The position numbers were made by a program, and so were the translations under genes. The notes under the pieces are model-generated. The model saw only the letters and a program-made list of their open reading frames with translations, was not told where the DNA came from and did not search any database. A DNA stretch of 35,203 nt from CAZCVI01 sp964502145 (GTDB taxonomy: Bacteria > Acidobacteriota > Aminicenantia > UBA2199), in NCBI GenBank assembly GCA_964502145.1, contig CAZCVI010000077.1, positions 1 to 35,203 of the forward strand, read 5' to 3'. The first letter of the stretch is position 1. The number at the start of each line of letters is the position of its first letter. Positions 15,695 to 30,900 of the stretch are shown here, in pieces.

Positions 15695-18600
15695 ATGATT
15701 AAAAAAAATGATATTGCAGATGTGTGTCTTCTTACACCCATGCAAGAAGGCATGTTGTTTCACTATTTAATGGACAAAAAATCTCCGGCTTATTTTGAAC
15801 AGACTGCCTATCGTATACAGGGTCAATTGGAGTTTAAGCTATTTGAAAAAGCGTTTATGCGAATAGTTGAAAGGCATGATGTTCTTCGAACCATCTTTGT
15901 CTTTGAAAAAGTTCCCAGACCGCTACAAGTGGTTTTAAAAAAGAGAAATGCAACTGTGTGTTATGAAGATATCTCCGGCGTAGCGGACGAGCAGATGGAA
16001 AAGGTGATCGCGGAATTTAAAATTAAAGATAAAGCCAGGGGCTTCAATTTAGAAAAAGATATCCTTATACGATTGACCATATTAAAAATAGCGGATAATA
16101 AATTTGAAATTATATGGAGTTTCCATCATATTATTCTGGATGGCTGGTGTATCACCATTCTAATCAAAGATATGATGTTATACTACAATTCGTTAATCCA
16201 AGGAAAAACAGTGAATTTACCCCCTGCGGTTCCCTTTAAAAACTATCTGAAATGGATTGAAAGGCAAGATAAAAATGCCGGTAGTCAGTATTGGAAAAAT
16301 TACCTTGAAGATTATACCAAGCATGTGATGGTCCCCCAGTGTCTGAGAGTTGGGGAAAATGAGTTTGAACAGAAAAGCCATCGATTTGTTATTGACCTGA
16401 TGCTTTTCCGCCAATTGGAAAGAATCGCGGGAAAAAATAGTGTAACGATCAGCTCCCTGTTTCAAACCCTGTGGGGAATTTTGCTGCAAAAATACAACGA
16501 TACCCATGATGTCGTATTTGGGTCAGTGGTTTCAGGAAGGCCCGAAGAACTTGAAGGCATTCAACGGATGGTGGGAATATTTATCAACACAATACCCGTT
16601 CGCATAAAAAGTGAACCGGGGGAACCCGTTATGAAGCTTGCCAAAAAAGTGCAGAATCACATGATTCAATCCCATTCATATGCGTTTGTACCCCTGGCTG
16701 AAATACAATCCTTCAGCCCACTAAAAAGGAATATTATTAATCATATTCTCGTTATCGAGAATTTTCCAACCGATGTTGAGATAAAAAAATTGAATGAGAA
16801 TAGTGCTTTGGCTTTAAGGATAGAGAGTGTCAAGACATTCGAGCAAACCAATTATGATTTAGATGTTATTGTCACATTAGCCGGGCAATTAAACATTCAG
16901 CTCAAATACAATGGCATGGTATACCATGATGACACTATTTCCAGAATAGAAATGCATCTGGTACAAATAATGCAGATGCTTGGTATGAATCCCGAAATCT
17001 TGATCGAAGATGTTGAAATTATTTCTCCACTTGAAAAAAAGCAATTATTATTTGATTTTAATAATACTGACGCAGAATATCCCAAGGATAAAACTGTCCA
17101 TCAGTTATTTGAAGAACAGATGGAAAAAACACCTAATCATATTGCTGTTTCCGGTCCTTCTGCACGGGAAGGCCACCACTCTTCTATACAGCTTACATAT
17201 AAAGAATTAAATGAAAAATCGAATAGATTGTCCCGTTTGCTACGTCAAAAAAATACCCCTCCTCAGAGCATTATTGGCATAATGGGAGAACGTTCCATAG
17301 AGATCATTATCGGTATCTTGGGAGTATTGAAGTCCGGGTGTGCCTATTTACCTATTGACTCTTCTTACCCTGATGCAAGAAAAACATTTATTTTTTCAGA
17401 CAGTGGCAGCAAAATTTTGCTTACGGATAAACATTTTTCCGAAGGAAAGCAGGATATGTTGGCATCACTTTCTATAGACCATATTCTGTTTTTTGACTCC
17501 ATTGATTCTCAGATGGATTCTCAGATGGATTCCGGCCCCCAGGAAAACCCAGGAGTCTTGAGTATACCGGAAGACATAGCTTATATTATATATACCTCTG
17601 GTACCACTGGGATCCCAAAAGGTGTACTCGTCAAACATCGAGGGGTTGTCAATTATATATGGTGGGCTGCGCAAAATTATGTGAAAGGGGAAAGTGCCAA
17701 TTTCCCTTTATATACATCTATCTCTTTTGATTTGACCATCACTTCCATATTTGCTCCACTGGTAACCGGTAATTCTATCGTGGTTTACGCCGAGGAGAAA
17801 AAAAATTTTGTACTGGAAGAAATAACCGATGATAATCGAGTAGAGGTCATTAAATTAACTCCATCTCATTTGAAGCTGATAAAAGACACTAAAATAAATA
17901 AAAACACGATCATTAAACGGCTCATTGTGGGTGGAGAAGAGTTGGAAACCCAATTGGCCGAAGATATTTTTCATGTTTTTAATGGCGAGATTGAAATATA
18001 CAACGAGTATGGTCCAACCGAAACCGCTGTTGGCAGTATGATTTATAGATTTTTCCCAGGATTGAATAATAATAGAACCGTGCTTATCGGAGTACCGATT
18101 AATAATACTCGTATATATATATTGGATAAAACCAGAAATGTCCAGCCTGTAGGTGTTCCCGGTGAAATCTATATTGCTGGCGATGGTGTGGCCAGGGGTT
18201 ATTTAAATAGACCGGACTTAACCGCGGAAAAGTTTTTAGAGAATTCCTTTGAAGAATCTGGACGGATGTATCGAACAGGGGATCTTGCCAAGTGGTTGCC
18301 GGATGGGAACATTGAATTTATAGGGCGTACAGACAGCCAGGTCAAGATCAGAGGATACCGCATTGAGTTGGGAGAAATAGAAAATGCATTGCTAAAACTT
18401 GAAAAAATCAAGGAAGTTGCTGTGGTGGCTAGTTTTGACGACTCTATCAATAGTGATAAGTATCTTTGTGCATATCTTGTCTACAGAGATACTGGGGGCA
18501 TTAAAAATAAACAAATATACCATGCTGCGGAATTAAGAGATTACTTGTCTACTATATTACCGGATTATATGATCCCTTCATATTTTATCCAATTAGAGGA

Positions 18601-18910
18601 AATCCCCTTAACCCAAAGTGGAAAATTGGATAGAAAACTTTTACCCAAGCCGAATTGGAGTCTCACCACCAGTGTTGAATTTGAAGCGCCTACCCATGAA
18701 ATAGAAAAGATAGTGGCGGAAATATGGAAAGAAGTTCTTGGGGTGAAAAGACCAGGGATAAACGATAACTTTTTTGATTCAGGTGGCCATTCACTTAAGG
18801 CGATAACCCTTTCTGCTCTTATTCATAAACGCTTGGATGTAAAAATTCCCATAAACGAATTATTTAAAAACCCCACTATCAAAGAAATTTCCACCTGTAT
18901 TCGGAACGCC
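15695..18910 (+). other. Module 5: C(D-type)-A(Asn)-T
   Basis: The C domain starts LLTPMQEGMLFH, the wording of domains that take a D-configured donor, consistent with the E domain ending gene 3. The A code DLTKIGEVG is identical to that of gene 3, and the two A domains read almost alike around the pocket (WWAA-KYVK-, FDLT-TSI-), indicating duplication. The T domain is FDSGGHSLKAI. The loop before the ATP motif holds an exact 12 bp tandem repeat (17504-17527). Confidence 0.85.
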
Positions 18911-21900
18911 GGGAAAAACATCTATGCTTCAATAAATCCCGTGGAGAAAAGAGAGTATTATCCGCTCTCTTCTGCACAGATGCGGTTGGCAATACTGGAT
19001 CGCCTTGAGGAAAAAAGTATTAAGTACAATGTATCCTATGTCCTGGCGTTAACAGGTCAATTGGACAGAGTACGCCTTGAAAATGCCTTGAAGGATTTGA
19101 TTAAGAGACATGAATCTCTCAGAACCAGTTTTCATTTGATTCATAATACCACGGTGCAGATCATTGAAGAAGATGTCCCGTTTGGGATAGAATATTTCCA
19201 TGAGCACGAGAACACTGCTGACCAAGACAGGATAAATACGCTTTTACATGGTTCATTTATTCGGCCCTTCGATTTATCCCGTGCCCCATTGATGCGGGTG
19301 GGCGTGATTGTTACCGGGGAAAATAAATCTTTATTGATGTTGGATATTCATCATATTGTTTGTGATGGGGTTTCTATTGATACCGTTGTCCAGGATATTT
19401 CGAAATTGGTCGCAGGGGAAAAGCTCCCGGAATTGCGGATTCAGTATAAAGATTATGCTGTTTGGCAACGCGGCATGAGCGCAGCAAAAAAAATACAGGA
19501 TGAAGAAGACTACTGGCTGGAGAATATGCGGGGCGAATTACCCGTGCTTAATCTTTTTTCCGATTACCACAGACCCCCTATTTTTGCTATTGACGGTGAT
19601 CGCTTTGTTTTTAAGATCGATAGGGAATTAAGCCTTAAAATAAAAAAACTGTCCCGCCTCAACCGGGCGACATTATATATAACACTGCTGGCTGTTTATA
19701 ACGTGTTGTTGTATAAATACACTGGCCAAGAAGACATTATCGTGGGTACACCCACCGCAGGAAGACCTCATGCCGATTTGCAACATATCCTGGGAATGTT
19801 TGTTAATATGTTGGCCATGCGTAATTTCCCCATCGCAGAAAAAAGCTTTATTGAGTTTTTGCAGAACGTTAAAGAAAGTGCATTAAAGGCATTTGATAAC
19901 CAGGATTACCAATTTGAAGAGCTGGTGGTGAAACTTGATCTTAGAAGGGATTTAAACCGGAACCCCTTGTTTGATACTGTGTTTGCCGTGCAGAATATGG
20001 AGGTTGGACAAATCACATTACCCGGATTAAAACTAAGCCAGTTTAGTTTTGCAGAACGAACCGCTAAATTCGATCTCTCTTTTTATGCCTATGAAGCAGG
20101 CGAGGATATCCATTTTAAAATGAATTATTGTACCCGCTTGTTCAAGCTTGAGACCATCACCCGGATGTGCCGTCATTTTGTTCATTTGTTGGAAGAGGTG
20201 GTTGAGCACCCCGAATCACAGTTATATGACATGCAGATTTTATCCGCAACCGAACGGCAGTACCTGCTGTATGAGTTTAATGATACCCATGCCCATTATC
20301 CCCGGGAGAAAACAATACATGGACTATTTGAGCAACAAGTAGACAAGCATCCCGATTTTATAGCTATTAAAGGCCCGACTCTGGAAGTGGTTTCCGACTT
20401 CACCTTACTGCTTACATACCGCGAATTAAATAATAGGGCGCAACGTTTGGCCTCTTTATTGCAAGCCAAGGGTTTGGGACCGGAAAGTATTGTAGCCATC
20501 ATGGTGGAACGTTCTGTTGAAATGATAATCGGCTTACTGGCTATATTAAAAGCAGGAGGAATCTATTTACCCATTGCCCCCGATTATCCTGTTGAACGTG
20601 TAAATTTTATCCTGGCAGACAGCCATGCCGCCATCATGTTAACCGCCAATGAATTGATGCCTACCCATGAGTCCATATCACCGCTCCTTCCAGAGATAAC
20701 AGAACATGTTTCACCCCAACAGGCCGCCTATATTATTTATACTTCGGGAACCACGGGAAAACCTAAAGGTGTGATCGTCGATCATTACAATGTGGTTCGC
20801 TTGCTGTGCAATGATAAATTCCAATTTCATTTTGGCAGTAGCGATGTTTGGACAATGTTTCATGCCTTTAATTTTGATTTTTCCGTGTGGGAGATGTATG
20901 GCGCATTGTTGTATGGTGGCAAGTTGATCATTATCCCGAAAATGGTGGCATTGGACCCCGTTCTTTTCCGGGAAATAGTGAGACAGGAACGAGTTACCGT
21001 GTTAAATCAGACCCCATCGGCTTTTTATAATTTTAGCGAGGAAGAACTAAAGCACGGGGAAAAGGAATTATGTGTCCGGTACGTTATTTTTGGTGGCGAA
21101 GCATTAAAGCCGCTGAAATTAAAAAAGTGGCGGGAGAAGTATCCGGCAACAACCTTGGTTAATATGTTCGGCATTACCGAAACCACCGTGCATGTCACGT
21201 ATAAAGAGATCTGTGCCAAGGAAATTGAGTATAACATCAGCAATATCGGTGTTCCCATACCCACCACCTGCACCTATATCGTGGACAAACATTTGAATTT
21301 GCAACCAATCGGCGCACCCGGTGAACTGTTGGTGGGAAACGCCGGGGTGAGCCGCGGTTATTTAAACCGCCCGGAGTTAACCGCTGAAAAATTTATAAGC
21401 AGTCCTTTCAACAGGAATGAAAGAATCTACCGTTCCGGCGATTTGGCCAGGTTTTTACCCGATCAGGAGATGGAGTACCTGGGCAGGATCGATCTCCAGG
21501 TCCAGTTGAAAGGATTTCGGATCGAGATTGGCGAAATTGAAAGTTATTTACTGCGCTATGAGGGGATAGACGAGGCGGTGGTGATTGCCAAGGAAAATGA
21601 AGACGGCGATTGCAAGAGTTTGTGCGCCTATATTGTTTCCACCAAAACGATTGATATTTTCTCGTTAAGGGAATACTTGACGAAAAAAATCCCCAATTAT
21701 ATGATCCCCAACTATTTTGTTCAAATAGAGAATATCCCCCTGACTACCAATGGGAAAATCGACCGTGCCAAACTCCCCGATCCCGGCGCAAATATTGAAG
21801 TACAAGGAGAATATAGCCCACCCACGAATAATGTGCAAGAAGCCTTGGTTCAAATATGGCAGCGGGTTTTGAACCTGGAACATATCGGCATCAAAGACAA

Positions 21901-24900
21901 CTACTTTCATGTCGGTGGCGATTCGATTAAAGCAATCGAGTTGATCAGTACCATCAATAATCATTTTCTAGCTAATTTAAAGATAGTGGATTTATATATC
22001 AATCAAACTCTTGAGGGATTATCCTTGCTCTTGCACAAAAAAGATGCCCCGCAGGAAGAAAACTTTAAAGAGTTGCTCCCTGAACTGACAGAACTAAATG
22101 AACGGGTGCAAAAAATAGCCGGGGATCCCGGCAATATTGAAGATATATTTCCCATGAGTGATATCGAAAAGGGGATGGTGTTTCACTATATTAAAGATTC
22201 AGGTGGCGCAGTGTACCATGATCAACCCGTATATCAAATGTCTTATGAAGATTTTGATATTAAACGCATGCGACACGCGTTTCTTTTGATGATGGCGAAA
22301 CACCCCATATTAAGAACCGCTTATATGTTGGACGAGCTTGCCCATATCGTATATAAGAACGTCCCCATGGATATTCCCTATCATGAGATTGCCGGATTAA
22401 CAAAAGTCGAAAAGGAACGCTATGTAACTCAAAAGATGATCGAAAGTCGTCAGCGCCCCTTTGACATTTCTGTGCCCCCACTCTGGCGGTTGAGCTTCTT
22501 TAACCTCGGGAATCCTGAGATTCTTGTGCTATGGGAATTCCATCATGCTATCATTGATGGTTGGAGCAATGCCTCATTATTGACCGAATTAAATAATACT
22601 TACCTGGAATTAAAAGATAATCCTGATTTTATCCCACCAATGTTAAAATACGGTTTTAAAGAGTTCATCCTGCAACAACTACTTGAAAAAAGAAAATCTG
22701 AAATCATTGATTATTGGAAAAACGAGCTTTTCGACTATAAACGACTCCGTTTCCCCACCCCGATTAAAACAAATGCAGTAGCAGATAGTGGGAAAATTGA
22801 ATTCAAAAACCTCAGGAAGACTCTGGGTGAGGGTCGTCGGGAGAAATTAGAAAATACCGCGCGTAAATTTAATACCACTTTAAAGCACTTGTGTTTTACC
22901 GCCAATGCCTTGATGCTAAATATGCTGTCATATGAGAATGATATGGTCTTGGGGCTTGTAACCAATAACCGCCCTCTAAATGAAGACGGCAATAAAATGA
23001 TCGGTTGCTTTTTAAATTCTGCCCCCGTGAGGGTAAAAATTCCAGATCAATGCAGATACCTGGATTTTATACAGCGAATTGATCAAAAGATGTTGCAACT
23101 TAAAAAATATGATCGATTCCCACTCTTGGAAATCGCTACCATGATGGGTGAAGAGACTAGCGAAAAGAATCCACTGTTTGATACACTCTTTAATTTTATT
23201 GATTTCCATGCCTTTAGCCAGGTTCGGACTGAAAACTTCTCCAGTAGAATTTCCGCCAGTGAAATGCTTCATGTTGAAAGTTATGAAAAAACCAATTTTC
23301 CCTTTGGGCTTAATGTTCATACTGCAAGGGGGGGATTTCAAATCTCTATCGACTATTCTACTGAGATTCTTAGCCACGGCGATGTGGAAAAATTATTTGC
23401 TTTATTTAAAAATATACTTGATAAATTAAGCGATGAACCCGAAAGCCTTTTGGATAAAAACACGATTATTACTCCGGCGGAGAAGCAGGAAATTTTAATC
23501 CACTTTAATGATACCCAGGCCGATTTTCCCAGCGATAAGACGCTTCATTCTTTTTTTGAAGAGCAAGTGCAAAAAGTCCCTCATCGTATCGCGGTAATGT
23601 TTGGGAACAAACGGCTTACATACAAAGAATTGGATACACGGGTAAACACGCTGGTTTCCTGGTTAACATTCAGGGGCGTGGAGGCTGGGAGTATCGTGGG
23701 ATTACGTTTATACCGGTCCCTTGAAATGATGGTGGCTCTCTTCGGTATATTAAAAGCCGGATGCGCGTATCTTCCGATTTCACCCGATTATCCCGAAGAG
23801 CGTATAAAATTTCTTTTGGCAGACAGCGCGGCTAAAATAGTGCTAACTCCCAATGAATTAGCAGAGGTAATCGAAGGAAAACATCGACAACCTTTTGAAA
23901 AGATAAAAACGCACTGTTCACCTTTGGATACTGCCTATATTATCTATACCTCTGGAACGACAGGCAGACCCAAGGGGGTTATGATCTCACACCGGGCGAT
24001 TGTAAATCGCTTAAATTGGATGCAACGAAAATACCCGCTGCACGGAAAAGACATCATTCTTCAAAAAACTCCGATTACATTTGATGTCTCCGTATGGGAG
24101 TTGTTCTGGTGGAGTATTGAAGGTGCTGCCGTCTCGTTTCTTGAACCCCATGGGGAAAAGAATCCCGAGGTGATTGTCCGAGAAATCGAAACACGGCAAA
24201 TTACTACCATGCATTTTGTACCTTCCATGTTAAGTGCATTTTTGGAATATATTAGCGAGACCCATATCGATTTGGCACGTCTTAAAACGTTAAAACGAGT
24301 ATTTGCCAGCGGGGAATCTCTATCGGTTGTTCACGTGGAACGTTTTAACAGTGTATTAAATAGGAGCAACGGTACTTCTTTGATTAATCTGTATGGCCCC
24401 ACCGAGGCTGCTGTCGACGTGTCGTACTTCAACTGTCCCACCGGAGAGATTATCCGGGAAATTCCGATAGGCAAACCGATAGACAATATCCATTTGTATA
24501 TCTTGGATAGAAATAAAAGAATTCAACCCATCGGCGTGGAAGGAGAATTGTATATTGCCGGGGCAGGATTGGCGCGCGGGTATTTAAATCGACCGGAGTT
24601 AACCGCTGAAAAATTTGTATCTTTATCACTGTACGATGACACCCCGTTGTATGGCACCGGTGATGCCGCCAGGTGGCTTCCTGATGGCAATATCGAATTT
24701 ATTGGAAGAATCGATCAACAAGTAAAAATCAAGGGAGTTCGTATTGAACTGGGCGAGATTGAAACCCTATTATTAAAACATGATCAAATAAAAGATACGG
24801 TTGTCTTGGTAAAGGAAGAAAACACGGGGAATAAGAGCTTGGTCGCCTACTTTGTGGCAGATACCGCGTTTTCTAACACTGTATTAAGAGAATATTTATT

Positions 24901-27900
24901 AAAAGATTTGCCTGATTATATGGTGCCAGCCTACTTTGTGCAGTTGGAAAAAATACCGTTGACACTCAATGGGAAAGTAGACAGGAAAGCCTTGCCCGCA
25001 CCTGAATTTGATACTGATGCAGACAATTATGCCGCCCCGCGCAATGAAATTGAAAAAAAATTGGTGGAAATATGGGAAAGCGTGCTTGGGAAAAAAAGTA
25101 TCGGCGTCAATGACAATTTTTTCTACTTTGGCGGCGATTCCATAAAATCCATCCAGATCATTTCCCGGTTAAATCATGCCGGTTATAAACTTGAAATGAA
25201 AGATATTTTCCAATACCCCGTTTTAGCCAAGTTGGCGCTCCAGGTTCGGAAAGTTCAGCATACACCCAGTCAGGCTATTGTGACCGGGGTTATCCCGTTA
25301 ACCCCTATCCAACATGCATTTTTTGATGGTTCTCCAACCGATCACCATCATTTTAACCAGGCTGTAATGCTTTACTCTGCAACTGGATTGGCTGCTAAGA
25401 CGATTAAAACCGTCTTTGAAAAAATTCAAGAACATCATGATGCCCTGCGCATCACCTTTAAAATTGAATATAACAAAGAGACCACTTCCTGGGATATCCA
25501 ACAGGAAAATCACGGTTTAGATTATCCCATCGACCTCAAAGAATATGACTTAACTCACCTGGAAGCCAATTCAAATGAGCTCTCAAAAGAATTCAAGGAG
25601 AAAATAAACGCCCTGCAAGAAGAAATAAACCTGGAAAAAGGCCCGTTGCTGAAACTGGGGTTGTTTCACCTGTCTGATGGTGATCGCCTGTTGATTGTGA
25701 TTCATCATCTTGTGATTGATGGTCTGTCTTGGCGAATATTATTTGAAGATATCCAGACATTATATACCCAGATTACCAGTGACCAACCGCCACGCTTACC
25801 TGCTAAAACAGATTCCTTTAAACACTGGTCTGAACAACTACACGCATTTGCCTCTCACAAAACATTCTTAAAGGAAAAAACCTACTGGGCCCAATTAAAT
25901 TCCCAGGCTGTACTTCCCATAAAGAAGGATTTCGATGTGGCGGGGAATGCTGTAAGAGACACTCAATCTCTCTCTTTTTACCTGGAAGAGGCGGAAACCA
26001 CGTTGCTCTTAAACAAGGTGAATCAATGCTATAACACCGAGATCAATGATATATTATTAACTGCATTGGGAGTGGCCATAAAAAAAACCCTGGGGCAAGA
26101 CCACGTGTTGATCGCGTTGGAAGGTCATGGCCGGGAAAATATTTCCGGGGATATTGATATCAGCAGGACAGTTGGCTGGTTTACTGCCGTCTATCCCGTT
26201 TTAATGGATGTTTTATATACAGATGATATCGGTCGCCAGATCAAAGAGGTGAAAGAGACCTTGCGCAAAATTCCTAACAAAGGAATCGGGTATGGGATAT
26301 TCAAGTACCTCACTCCCCATGCTACTCCGGAACCTATTGAGTTTAATTTAAACCCCCAACTGATTTTTAATTACCTTGGTCAATTTGATGCAGATGTCAC
26401 GCAAATGTCGCTATTTCAAATGGCCAAAGAATCAATGGGAGATTTGCGCGGATTAAATAACCACCGGGAATATGAATTGGAGATCAATGGCATGACGGTT
26501 AAAAACCGTTTATCCATGACCATTTCATACAATAAAACCCATTTCAAACCCGATACGATCACCGCTTTATCCCATCACTTCAAATCTGAACTCCAGAATA
26601 TCATCGTTTTTTGTTCCACCCAGGCATATGTTGAACGCACCCCCAGTGATTTTACTTACAATCAATTAACTATCCCGGCACTCCAGCACGTGCTGGATGC
26701 TTATTCTGATGTCGAGGATATTTACCCACTCTCGCCCATGCAGGAGGGCATGTTATTTTATGCCTTGTTGGACCAATCCTCTCTTTCCTATTTCGAACAA
26801 GCCACTTTCCGTATGTTTGGTCAATTGGATATCCCTATCTTGGAGAAAAGTCTCAATGAACTGGTCAAACGCCATGAAATATTACGCACTGCCTTTGTTC
26901 ATAAAAATACCCCCCGCCCCCTGCAAGTCGTTTTAAAAGATCGCCCCATGGATTTTTATTACCAGGACATCAGTCACATCGTGGACATTCAGGAAAAAGA
27001 GAATTTTATCCGTGAATTTAAACTAAAAGATAAAAAGGCCTCTTTTGATTTAAGTTTGGACACACTCATGCGTACCGCTATACTCCAGTTGGATCAATCC
27101 ACCTATGAGTTTATCTGGAGCTTTCATCATATCCTGATGGATGGATGGTGTCTCGGTATATTAAATGGTGAATTTTTCCAGATATATTCCGCTTCTGTCT
27201 TGAATAAACCCTATCAATTACCCATTATTAAACCCTATCGAACCTATATCCAATGGCTTGAAAAACAAGATAAGGACGAATCCAACCAATACTGGGATCA
27301 ATACTTGGATTCCTTTGATGAACAGACCAGTATTCCCCGGTCAACCATTGTCACCCAAGAAACAGGCAGCCCTCAATTAGAATCTGTTTCCATTCACTGG
27401 GACCGCGAGAAAAAATCCCGTTTGAACCATCTCACCGCTGCCAATCATGTCACGTTGAATATTCTGATGCAGGCCATCTGGGGAATTTTGCTGGGAAAAT
27501 ATAATAGAAAAGATGATGTTCTTTTCGGTGTTGTCGTTTCCGGGCGACCCTCCCAATTGGAAGGGATTGAGAACATCATGGGATTATTTATCAATACTAT
27601 CCCCGTCCGTATCCGGTTTGATCAAAAGATAAAATTCAATCATTTATTGAAAAAAATCCAGGATGACGCATTGGCCAGTGAACCTTATCATTATTATCCG
27701 CTGGCTGAAATCCAATCTCGGAGCACACTGAAACAAAAGTTGATCGATCATATTTTAATATTTGAGAATTACCCGATCACTGAACAAATAGCAGGATACG
27801 GCAAGGACAATACGAATAAAATTCCCATTGAATTTGCCAATCCCGAGTTCTTTGAGCAAACCAATTATGATTTAAACGTGATTTTCAGTGATACCCATAC

Positions 27901-30900
27901 CTTACAGGGACTCTTTGAATATAATGCTAATATCTATCACCGCAATGATATAAAACGGATGGTGGATTGTTTCCTCCTTCTATTGGACCAAGTGAGCGTA
28001 AATGATCAAGTGGAGATTTCTAAACTGGAATTTTTATCCCAGGCTGAGAGGCAACGAGTCTTATTTGAATTTAATAATACGGCTGTTCCTTATCCAGACA
28101 ATAAAACGATTTATCAATTGTTCGAAGATCAGGTCCACCAATTCCCCGATTATCTCGCCCTTGTATTTGAAAATCATAGTTTGACTTTCCGTGCATGTGA
28201 CAATCTCGCCAATCAACTTGCCTGGTATTTGTGTACCCAGCATGCAGTTTTGCCCGGTGCGCCTATTGCCGTATTAATGGATCGTTCTGTCGAACTGATC
28301 ATCGTCCTCATTGCCGTGATGAAAGCTCGCGCGGCTTATGTCCCCATGGATGTGTCTTTGCCTGCCCAACGCTTGCGCCTCGTGTTTAATGATGCCGCCA
28401 TGGCTGTCGCCATTACAGAACAAAGGTACCTCTCCAAGATTTCCTCCCTCCAGGCAGAAACTTCCTCCCTTCATGCAGTGTTAGCCATTGAAGATATGCA
28501 AAAAGATAGTCAGTCTTATTCCATCACGCCACCCCCAACTGGAACTGAAACTGATCCCGCTTATATCATGTATACTTCCGGTTCTACTGGGGTTCCCAAG
28601 GGCGTGCTTGTCGAGCATCGTACCATTGTGAACACCATTATATGGCGTAAAAATAATTATGAATATGCTCCCGGTCACGTTAGCTTGCAAGTCCCCCCTT
28701 ATTTTTTCGATAGTTCAGTCACCGATATTTTCACTCCTTTGCTCGGTGCTGCCCGCCTCGTGCTGATCAAGGATGAAGAACGTTCCGATCTCACCGTGCT
28801 CAGACGAACCATTGTCATAAACAACGTCACTCATTTTATTGTCGTGCCCATTTTTTACAATGTCATGTTGGAAGAGATCGCCCCGGATTTAAAACATATC
28901 AAAATGATCTGTTGTGCTGGCGATAATTTCCCCGACCAATTAATCAAAAAGCATTTTGAACGCTTGCCCCACGTCCGTATCTTTAACGAATACGGTCCCA
29001 CCGAGAACAGTGTGAATACCACGGCATTTGAACTCACACCTCTTACCCCCAGAGCAGTGATCGGAAAACCCATCAGTAATGTTTGCGTCTATGTTCTGGA
29101 TCCCTACCTAGGAATTTGTCCCATTGGTGTCACCGGCGAATTATGTTTGGCTGGAGCCAGTTTATCCCGTGGTTACTTGAATCGGCCCGAATTGACAGCG
29201 GAAAAATTTGTTCGTTCTCCCCTCCCTTTCACTCCTTTTTATCGTACCGGGGACCTGGGCCGTTGGTTGGTAGATGGCAATCTGGAATTTTTAGGAAGAG
29301 TGGATAATCAAGTCAAGATTCGTGGTATGCGTGTTGAAATAGGGGAGATTGAGAACCAATTGTTGAAACACCACTCAATCAAGGAAGTTGTTGTTCAAAT
29401 CAAACCGGAGAATAGCCTGGACAATTATCTTTGCGCTTACATCGTGCCCCATTCTACACTCTCCTTTTCATTTGAACCAGTTGAATTAAAAAACTATTTA
29501 GCCCAGTTTCTACCCCCTTATATGATCCCCACTCACTTTTTCCGCTTGGAAAAATTACCCCTGACTCCTAATGGGAAACTGGATAGCCACGTTTTACCCG
29601 TTCCCCAAGCAGACGCCGACGTCTATTCTCCCCCACGAAATGAACTGGAGAGAAAAATGGTAGAAATTTGGGATGCGGTGCTGGGGAAAAAGAATATCGG
29701 TATTCAGGATAATTTTTTTGCTAGTGGTGGTGATTCCATTAAATCCATCCAGATTTTGTCCCGGCTGAATAGTGCCGGGTATAAATTGGAGATGAAAGAC
29801 CTGTTCCAGTATCCCACTATCGCCGATTTGTCCCCCAGGATAAAAAAATTGCATCGTGTTCCCGACTTATCTTCCATCACCTGGCTTATTCCTTTAAACC
29901 CCATCCAAAAATCATTTATAAGTCATTACCCGCTCTACTTCAATCAAAAAGCATTGCTCAAGGAGATACCCTATTGGACTCAATTGGAATCGCAACTTGT
30001 CCCCCCGATCCCCAACGATTTCCCAGTAGCAGGAAAGAATAGCAAGGATATGCATCCAATTACATTCACATTGGATGAGACCGAAACAACACTTCTGTTA
30101 GGCAAAGCAAACCGGTGTTATAATACCCAGAGCAATGACCTATTATTGACCGCATTCTGCGTGGGATTTCAGAAAACCTTTGGACAGTCGCCGATTTTAC
30201 TCTCCTTTGAAGTTCATCCCAGGGGAAATATGGCCACTCCAATTGATATTAGTAATACAAGCGATATGTGTCTGACAGTCCAGTCGTTTACCTCTACATG
30301 TCCCGTAATCCTTGATATTTTCCAAGGTGATTTTCCCGGTCGCCAGATTATAGAGATCAAAGAGACGTTGCGAAAGATTCCCAGTCAAGGAATGGGATAT
30401 GGCATCTTAAAATACCTGACCAACAACACCTTCGACCAGAAAATCGATTTTAAGCTAAAACCACAAATTATTTTCCATGCCCCCGAATTTAGGGAAACCC
30501 ATGTTAAAAAGATATCCCTGTTTCAAGTCGCTCAAGAATCTACAGGTGAATATGAACTGGAGATAAACGGAAAAATCTCCAACCGTCGGCTAACTCTGAC
30601 TGTAACCTACAATAAAACTCACTACCAATCGGAAACCATGACTTCCTTGGCCCATTTTTTTCACTCTGAGCTACAGCAGATTATTACTTACTGTGCCTCA
30701 CTGGATACCATCGAACCTACTCCCAGTGATTTTTCCTACAAGGAATTAACCGTCCAGTCTTTGCAGCAGTTGTTGGATATTTACCCCGAAGCCGAGGATA
30801 TTTATCCCTTATCGCCCATGCAGGAAGGCATGTTATTTCACGCCTTGTTGGACCAATCCTCCCATTCCTATTTCCAGCAGACCAGCTATCGTTTGCAGGG

